Assembly: GCA_016185615.1 (NCBI GenBank)
Contig: JACPNE010000005.1
Location: forward strand, 1-33,621
Source of the DNA: Candidatus Woesearchaeota archaeon
GTDB lineage: Archaea; Nanobdellota; Nanobdellia; SCGC-AAA011-G17; JACPNG01
Length of the DNA: 33,621 nucleotides
Direction: 5' to 3'
The notes under the pieces were generated by a model, which saw nothing but the letters and a program-made list of their open reading frames with translations, did no database searches and was not told the DNA's origin. Numbering within the stretch: position 1 is the stretch's first letter; each line of letters begins with the position of its first letter. Below, in pieces: positions 27,640 through 33,621 of this stretch. A program made the translations under genes and the position numbers.

Positions 27640-29409
27640 CTATTCTATTATTGCTCTTATCCTTCTTATTCCGGCGGCAACAGCCTCTTCTTTTACTATC
27701 TTAAATTTCCCAATCTCTTTAGTATTGTTTACATGTGGCCCGGTGCAAATCTCCTTTGAGAAATTTCCAACAGAATAGACACTTACTTTATCTCCGTATT
27801 TTGACTCAAAAAATCCCAAAGCCCCTTTTGTTTTTGCTTCAGAAGGAGACATTTCTTCTCTCTTAACTTCAATTGATTTTTTTATCTGTTCATTTACTAT
27901 TGATTCTACTTTTTTTATCTGTTCATCTGTCATTTTATTATCATAAGAGAAGTCAAATCTTAATCTTTCTGGAGTAATATTAGATCCTTTTTGCTGTACT
28001 TTATCCCCAAGGACATTTCTAAGTGCTTGGTGCAATAAATGGGTGGCTGTATGAAGTTTTGTCGTGTTAATGCTATGGTCCGCTAATCCCGATGCAAATT
28101 TCTTTTCTGTTCCTAATCTTGATTTTTCCTGATGTTTTTTAAATTCAATCTCAAAAGTCTTTTCATCTATCTTAAATCCTTTTTCATTTGCTAACTCTTT
28201 TGTTAGCTCTATTGGAAATCCATATGTATCATACAAATGGAATGCCTCTTCTCCGGGAATAGTTTTTGATTTTAGATTAGAAATTATACTCTCAAATCTT
28301 CTTGTTCCTTTATCAATTGTTTTTCTAAACTTTTCTTCTTCCTTATCTAATTCTTCGAAAATAAATGATTTGTATTTTCCAAGTTCTTCATATTGGTTTT
28401 TGTATATTGGAATTATTGACTTTGCTATTTCCATTGTAAAATTATTGTTTATTCCGAGCAATCTTCCATGACGTATGGATTTTCTTATCAATCTTCTAAG
28501 AACATAACCTTGCTCAACGTTGCTTGGGGTGATCCTTTTTTCATCTCCTAAAATGAAAGAAGCTGCCCTCAGATGATCTGCTATTATCCTTATTGATCTT
28601 AATTGTTCTTTTGTTTCTTTTTCTATTTCTGCCATTTCTTTTATTTTTGTTATTATTGGCAAAAAAACCTCTGTGTCAAAAACAGAGTCCTTTCCTTGTA
28701 ATATGGCTGTTGTCCTTTCAACACCCATTCCTGTATCAACATTTTTCTGTTTCAATAATTCATATTTTCCTTCTTTGTTTTTATTATACTCCATGAAAAC
28801 ATTATTCCAGATTTCAAACCACCGATTATCTTCTGGATCAAATACTTTTGGAACTTTTTCATTTGAAGCCCAATAGAACATCTCAGTATCCGGACCACAA
28901 GGGCCTGTTGCTCCAGCTGGTCCCCACCAGTTATCTTTTTTTGGAAGGAAAGCAATTCTCTCTTTTTTTATCCCCAATGACAACCAAGTATTAAATGAAA
29001 ATTCGTCTTTTGGAGCATCTTTATCCCCTTTGAAAACAGATATTGCTAATCTTTCTGGATCTAGATTAAGCCATTTTTTATCTGTCAAAAATTCATAGCT
29101 CCAGTTAATTGCTTCTTCCTTGAAATAATCCCCTAATGACCAATTTCCAAGCATCTCAAAGAAAGTTAGATGGGAATTGTCTCCTACTTCATCTATATCT
29201 CCTGTTCTTATGCATTTTTGTACATCAACTATTCTCTTTCCAAGAGGATGTTTCTGTCCCAATAGAAATGGGACTAATGGATGCATTCCAGCTGTAGTAA
29301 ATAATACTGTAGGATCATTTTCTGGAATTAATGAGGCACTTGGAATAACCTTATGATTCTTGGTTTGGAAGAATTTTAGGTATTTCTGCCTTAAATCTAT
29401 AGCTTTCAT
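27640..29409 (-). CDS. alaS: Alanyl-tRNA synthetase, catalytic plus editing domain, lacking C-Ala domain
   Basis: SASLIPENDPTVLFTTAGMHPLVPFLLG, GDNSHLTFFEMLGNWSLGDYFK, NVEQGYVLRRLIRKSIRHGR, HTATHLLHQALR, CTGPHV; only 589 aa. Confidence 0.95.
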   Translation of the reverse strand: MKAIDLRQKYLKFFQTKNHKVIPSASLIPENDPTVLFTTAGMHPLVPFLLGQKHPLGKRIVDVQKCIRTGDIDEVGDNSHLTFFEMLGNWSLGDYFKEEAINWSYEFLTDKKWLNLDPERLAISVFKGDKDAPKDEFSFNTWLSLGIKKERIAFLPKKDNWWGPAGATGPCGPDTEMFYWASNEKVPKVFDPEDNRWFEIWNNVFMEYNKNKEGKYELLKQKNVDTGMGVERTTAILQGKDSVFDTEVFLPIITKIKEMAEIEKETKEQLRSIRIIADHLRAASFILGDEKRITPSNVEQGYVLRRLIRKSIRHGRLLGINNNFTMEIAKSIIPIYKNQYEELGKYKSFIFEELDKEEEKFRKTIDKGTRRFESIISNLKSKTIPGEEAFHLYDTYGFPIELTKELANEKGFKIDEKTFEIEFKKHQEKSRLGTEKKFASGLADHSINTTKLHTATHLLHQALRNVLGDKVQQKGSNITPERLRFDFSYDNKMTDEQIKKVESIVNEQIKKSIEVKREEMSPSEAKTKGALGFFESKYGDKVSVYSVGNFSKEICTGPHVNNTKEIGKFKIVKEEAVAAGIRRIRAIIE

Positions 29410-29443
29410 AGAAGTTTCTTATTGAGAATATTTAAAAATTTTG

Positions 29444-29803
29444 TTATAATGAGTTTATTTTATCCTGCAATTTCTTGATATCCTGCTCTAGTCTGTCTAA
29501 TTCTGTATTTCTTGGCTTTTCTTTCACTTTCTGTTTCTTTTTACTCTCTTTTTCTTGCTCAATATGCCTTTCTTGCCTTACATGTGGAAGGTTTTCATAT
29601 AAATTTTCAACTAATGTGTTGAGCTCCTTCATCTCTTTTTTTATATAGTTAGCATAAAGCAATCTTTCTTTTTTTATAATTTTTAATTTTTCATATCCTT
29701 TAAGAATTCTTATTATATCTATGTTACTTTGCAATAAAGATCTTCTGCTTTGATTCGGCTGAGAAACCATTACATGCATTAGCTTTTCCATCTTAACTTT
29801 CAA
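29444..29803 (-). CDS. Coiled-coil protein of unknown function
   Basis: 119 aa Lys/Glu-rich, ends DRLEQDIKKLQDKINSL; overlaps the upstream gene by ~11 nt. Confidence 0.55.
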   Translation of the reverse strand: MKVKMEKLMHVMVSQPNQSRRSLLQSNIDIIRILKGYEKLKIIKKERLLYANYIKKEMKELNTLVENLYENLPHVRQERHIEQEKESKKKQKVKEKPRNTELDRLEQDIKKLQDKINSL

Positions 29804-30230
29804 ATAGTGTTTTATCTATGCTGCTTATCCTTTCTTTTAATGTCTCTAAATCAGAATGCCATTTTGATAATTCTTCATCTTCTTCTCTTTTTATACTATC
29901 AAGCTTACTCATTACTTTCTCTAATTCTTCTAGTTTACTCTTTATTTGGTCTATATCCCTCATTACTCCCTTGTATTTATCAACTTTAATGAATAATGTC
30001 TTTTCAGTCCTATGAACCTCTTGCTCTTCTCTGTATGAATTCTGATCATTATAATCAGGAATATCTAAGGATGGCCTTGACATACTAGAACCAATGTCCG
30101 GGGTAGAAACTGCGCTTTTAATCTGCGAAAAATCATCATGTGATATCTCAGATTCATATTTTGGAAATTCTGGAAATTTCATTGCAGGCATGTCTTTCTT
30201 TGTCTCTTTGTTTTTTGTAAAGAATCCCAT
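29793..30230 (-). CDS. Coiled-coil protein of unknown function
   Basis: Pro/Lys N-terminus MGFFTKNKETKKDMPAMKFPEFP, then coiled coil; co-directional and overlapping with 29444..29803. Confidence 0.6.
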   Translation of the reverse strand: MGFFTKNKETKKDMPAMKFPEFPKYESEISHDDFSQIKSAVSTPDIGSSMSRPSLDIPDYNDQNSYREEQEVHRTEKTLFIKVDKYKGVMRDIDQIKSKLEELEKVMSKLDSIKREEDEELSKWHSDLETLKERISSIDKTLFES

Positions 30231-30346
30231 TATACATAGTTAACTTTACTATCATATAAAAAGATTTTGTATCATTTTAGAATGGTAATTAAGATTATTT
30301 AATTAAATATATACTTTTTTATATGATTAATGGTTAAATAATTATA

Positions 30347-30775
30347 ATGAATAGTTGCATCTTCTGTAAGATAGTCTCAAGAAAAGCAAAGGCAAAAATT
30401 GTATATGAAGATAATTTAATTATAGCTTTTTTTGATGTTAACCCAGCAAATAAAGGACACACTTTAATTATGCCTAAAAATCATTACAAAAATATTTATG
30501 ATATTCCGGATAAAGAACTCAAAAGAGTGATAGTTACTGCTAAAAAACTTTCTATTATATATAAGAAGGCCCTTAAAGTGAAGGCTCTTAATATATTGCA
30601 TGCAAGTGGGAAAGCAGCTCAACAATCAGTATTTCATTTTCATATTCATCTAGTTCCTAGATTTAAAAATGATAGACTAAATTTATGGTACAAATCAAAG
30701 TCTAATTTAAAAGATAGTTTTGATGAAGTGTTAAAGAAAGTAAAAGATGTTATGGTGAAAATTGATAATATTTAG
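30347..30775 (+). CDS. HIT family protein (second paralogue in window)
   Basis: CIFCKIVSRKAKAKIVYED; HFHIHLVPR. Confidence 0.94.
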   Translation: MNSCIFCKIVSRKAKAKIVYEDNLIIAFFDVNPANKGHTLIMPKNHYKNIYDIPDKELKRVIVTAKKLSIIYKKALKVKALNILHASGKAAQQSVFHFHIHLVPRFKNDRLNLWYKSKSNLKDSFDEVLKKVKDVMVKIDNI

Positions 30776-31965
30776 TCTATTAAATACTTCTCTTCTAGTC
30801 TAGATATAATCCCAAATATGATAATTGCTAATCCAACTAATGCTAATGTATATGTTAAATTTATATCTACTAAAAATCCAAGAATTATATCAACTGTTGC
30901 CATACTAAGCATATAAAACATTGAAATTGTAGATAGTACAGTTGCCCTCTCACCAGAGTTTATGTATTTATTCATATAATTCTGGAATAAAGGTTTCCTT
31001 GTTAATCCAAATGCTGCTACAATAATCATACCAATCAAAGCAAATGTAAATGTTTTTGCTATTGATATTATGATAAAACCCAAGCCGGTTAATATTGCAG
31101 AATATAACAAATATTTTCTTCTTCCACCAAACATATCTTCAAAACGTGAAAATGTATTAAGTATTATTATTTGTGATATAACAATAGCAGAATGTATAAA
31201 TCCAAAGATTCCTATTTCAATACCTAAACTCTGTAATTTTACTTGATAGATCCATATCAAAAAGAAAGCTAGAACAGAAATTGAGATATAATCGGCAGTC
31301 ATTAATCTCAATATCTTATGATTCTTAAAATATTTAATACCCCTTATCAATGTTTTTGCATAATCTCTTTTTTTAGCTAATTTTCTTCCAATTTCAGGCT
31401 CTTTCAGCATTAGTGCAAATAATGTAATGATTATCATAGGAACTGCAGTTGACAACATTACTACTCTAAGACCAAAATAATAACTAATTAGACTTCCTAT
31501 TGGTGCAGCAATCATAAGAGCAAATAAACCAACACTATTTAGCCTGCCAAATATTTCTTTAGAACTTTTTTCTTTTCTGATTTCTCTCAATGAATCGTAA
31601 ATTATTGCCTGATCAGCTCCAGATATAAGGGCTGCTGAAATTGCAAGTATAAATTCACCTAATGCAAATATCCAAAAATTTGGATAGGAGGCATAAACAA
31701 GAAGTCCTATAGCTCCAACTAATCCTGCCAATGATAAACTTACTTTTCTTCCAAATTTATCAGCGATAACTCCAGTAGGTATCTCTAAGAAAAAGAGAGA
31801 GATAGTAAATATTGCTTGTAATATCATGACCTGAGTAAAAGTTATTCCGCCCCAGATTGTGAAAAAAGGAATTAATACTCCTGCAAAGAAATGCATGTGG
31901 CTAATAAATCTATAAATATAGGATTTCCATATATTTGATTTATAATCTTCTTTTTTAGATTCCAA
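30772..31965 (-). CDS. MFS transporter
   Basis: 12-TM-like pattern; LEIPTGVIADKFGRKVSLSLAG MFS loop motif. Confidence 0.92.
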   Translation of the reverse strand: MESKKEDYKSNIWKSYIYRFISHMHFFAGVLIPFFTIWGGITFTQVMILQAIFTISLFFLEIPTGVIADKFGRKVSLSLAGLVGAIGLLVYASYPNFWIFALGEFILAISAALISGADQAIIYDSLREIRKEKSSKEIFGRLNSVGLFALMIAAPIGSLISYYFGLRVVMLSTAVPMIIITLFALMLKEPEIGRKLAKKRDYAKTLIRGIKYFKNHKILRLMTADYISISVLAFFLIWIYQVKLQSLGIEIGIFGFIHSAIVISQIIILNTFSRFEDMFGGRRKYLLYSAILTGLGFIIISIAKTFTFALIGMIIVAAFGLTRKPLFQNYMNKYINSGERATVLSTISMFYMLSMATVDIILGFLVDINLTYTLALVGLAIIIFGIISRLEEKYLID

Positions 31966-32020
31966 TTTAAAGACAATATAAAATTAATTTAAAAATTTAA
32001 TCTATGATCTATTACAAAAT

Positions 32021-32158
32021 TTATTTCTTCAGATGCTTGAAATATTGGATTTGTTTTTCTCTTTTCAAAGCATCTTTCTTTGTTTTGAATTCTCCAAGTT
32101 TTTTATTTTTGTCTTTAGAATATAAAACCCATTTATAACCTTCTTTTTTTATAACCAT
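32021..32158 (-). CDS. 45-aa small conserved-looking protein, not in ORF track
   Basis: Manual translation MVIKKEGYKWVLYSKDKNKKLGEFKTKKDALKREKQIQYFKHLKK; overlaps the end of the upstream gene. Confidence 0.65.
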   Translation of the reverse strand: MVIKKEGYKWVLYSKDKNKKLGEFKTKKDALKREKQIQYFKHLKK

Positions 32159-32459
32159 CTTGAATTCTCCTCAAAAATTTTAACTGAGATTCTCTATATT
32201 CTTTGATTTCGTTATCAAATGGCCTTCCAGACCCTATAATCTCAATAGCTTTTGATATTGGAATAAGTTTTTCACCATGCCAGAAATCTTCTCCTTTTTT
32301 TGCTGAATCTAAATTTTCAAATTTTATAACCTCTCCAACAAAAAAATGCATATCTTCTCCTTTATATTTTTGATATCTTCTTTTTTGTTTCTCCGTTTTA
32401 GCCCAATTTGGACCCCCCCAGTAAATTAAAAGAAAGGATTGAAAATGAATCAGAATACC
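32133..32459 (-). pseudogene. NUDIX-hydrolase-like protein, apparently 5'-truncated (or alternatively a short CDS 32133..32351)
   Basis: The 72-aa ORF extends in frame upstream of its ATG as GILIHFQSFLLIYWGGPNWAKTEKQKRRYQKYKGED|MHFFVGEV..., then a stop, with no ATG/GTG/TTG start in the extension. Confidence 0.5.
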
Positions 32460-32505
32460 TTAAAAATTATCTGACGCATAGTTTACAGATCTCGTTTCAG
32501 TTAAA

Positions 32506-32550
32506 TTTATATATATGCTTATATTATTTTCTTTAGAGGTGATAAACCTC
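32506..32550 (+). promoter_or_regulatory. TATA box (TTTATATATAT) followed by hairpin GAGGT-GATAA-ACCTC containing an SD-like GAGGTGAT
   Basis: TATA at 32506-32516; perfect 5-bp inverted repeat at 32536-32550. Confidence 0.5.
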
Positions 32551-32575
32551 GGATTAATTCTGGGGAAAATTAAAC

Positions 32576-32683
32576 ATGGAGCCAAAAATGGAAAAAGAAA
32601 AAAACTTGAAGATTGTTAACCACAAGAATGTAGAAAAGATTTGTGGAGCAGGATCTGACGAAAACGCCGAAGATAAGGAATAA
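32576..32683 (+). CDS. 35-aa peptide, candidate precursor/signal peptide
   Basis: Manual translation MEPKMEKEKNLKIVNHKNVEKICGAGSDENAEDKE; downstream of TATA; 2-nt gap to next ORF. Confidence 0.55.
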   Translation: MEPKMEKEKNLKIVNHKNVEKICGAGSDENAEDKE

Positions 32684-32685
32684 AA

Positions 32686-33621
32686 ATGGAAAATCTTTCT
32701 CTAGAAGAAAGAGTTTTATATGGTTGTCTTCCCCCCTCAATAGTAGATGTTAATATGCTAAACGGAAAAACCGATGTTCAATATTTGGAAGAAGGAAATA
32801 AAATAATTCAATACTTCAAAGATTCCTTAAAGGATGAAAAAGAAAGAGTTCCAAACATTATTCCATATTCAATTAAATCTCAAGAAAATTTTATTGAATT
32901 TTTTAGTCATCTAAAAGAGTCATGGGGTACTTATTTAGATTTATCTGTAAAAATGGCCTCTTTTTCTGAGAACTTAAGTTTCTTATTTCCTGAAAAAATA
33001 GGTTTATTTCGAGATTTGGCAGAAACAACATTTAAATTAAATACCCACCTATATTATATAACAGATATAGAAAAGGAAATATATGAAAAAGGCATAGAGA
33101 ACCTTCCCGAAGAAAGAGCACTTTCATTAATTCAGTCTGTGAAAAGCTTTCCAGTATATTTATCAGAGGAAATTGGCGAGGGGGGAGTTTCAACTAAAAA
33201 TCCCTATGAAATAAGAGAAATGCTTTCAAAAAATCCTAATTTAAGAAAATTATTCTCTTTATCTGGTTCTTCAATAAATTCATTTGGTAAATTGTTGAGT
33301 CATTTCGCACCTTTAAACAGGAAAAGCGAAAGAGAAATATTTACTCCTGAAGATGATTATGAAAAGGCATTAAAAGAAATTTTATCCTATGATCATTTTT
33401 TTGAGTTATTTTTAAGAGAAGGAGGCATTTTAATGAATGATTTGAAATTCTATATAGATTTGTCTAATAGGTTATCTTGCTCAAGAGATATTCCCGAACT
33501 TTTGAAAAAACTCGAAGATTCTAAAGAAGATGCTCAGATTTCCTTTAATCCAAAAATTCCATCCTATACTCAAACTTCTCTTAGCTGTGGTGCAACTTGT
33601 TTAGCCAATGTAGTTGGCACT
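32686..33621 (+). CDS. Large ORF running off the window; helical N-terminal region then start of a C39/papain-like cysteine peptidase domain
   Basis: 312 codons open to the edge (so absent from the track); ends IPSYTQTSLSCGATCLANVVGT, resembling the Q...CGxxCLA(N/M) active-site start of C39-like peptidases. Confidence 0.6.
   Translation, partial: MENLSLEERVLYGCLPPSIVDVNMLNGKTDVQYLEEGNKIIQYFKDSLKDEKERVPNIIPYSIKSQENFIEFFSHLKESWGTYLDLSVKMASFSENLSFLFPEKIGLFRDLAETTFKLNTHLYYITDIEKEIYEKGIENLPEERALSLIQSVKSFPVYLSEEIGEGGVSTKNPYEIREMLSKNPNLRKLFSLSGSSINSFGKLLSHFAPLNRKSEREIFTPEDDYEKALKEILSYDHFFELFLREGGILMNDLKFYIDLSNRLSCSRDIPELLKKLEDSKEDAQISFNPKIPSYTQTSLSCGATCLANVVGT

Noticed and set aside
32536-32572. 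Box C/D sRNA (GTGATAA as a C box)
   Set aside because: No convincing D box (CTGA) or C'/D' pair within range.
32539-32619. 26-codon GTG ORF (MINLGLILGKIKHGAKNGKRKKLEDC) overlapping the 5' part of the peptide gene
   Set aside because: Its start lies inside the SD-like hairpin and no upstream ribosome-binding site is possible; overlaps the better-placed ATG ORF.
1-33621. CRISPR arrays, transposases, rRNA genes
   Set aside because: No regularly spaced direct repeats, no transposase motifs and no rRNA-like conserved blocks seen on reading the window.

Overview
The window is AT-rich and gene-dense, from an archaeon. TFB, Alba, EndA, S17e, L1/L10/L12, Dph2 and ZPR1 are all present, and the overall style suggests a DPANN (Pacearchaeota/Woesearchaeota-like) genome; lineage is inference. 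Most of it is information-processing housekeeping: TFB, tRNase Z, splicing endonuclease, ribosomal proteins, Gly/Leu/Ala tRNA synthetases and four tRNAs (CAT, Ala-GGC, intron-containing Cys-GCA, Arg-TCT). Interspersed are DPANN-style membrane, lipoprotein, coiled-coil and surface proteins. The strongest unusual observation is leucyl-tRNA synthetase (23882..26872). It carries an in-frame ~183-aa RBBP9/YdeN-type alpha/beta-hydrolase domain with an apparently complete Ser-Asp-His triad, inserted at the entrance to the CP1 editing domain. A second candidate system sits at the right edge: a 35-aa peptide gene two bases upstream of a >=312-aa ORF that runs off the window just as a C39-like cysteine-peptidase motif begins. 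This pair is preceded by a hairpin sequestering a perfect Shine-Dalgarno sequence and lies beside a NUDIX-like gene that seems to lack its 5' end. Other points of interest are a minimal (172 aa) archaeosortase-like protein, a tRNA-Cys with a 12-nt intron that nearly fits a bulge-helix-bulge, an AlaRS without the C-Ala domain, a stand-alone CARF-like protein, and several microproteins missed by the ORF track.
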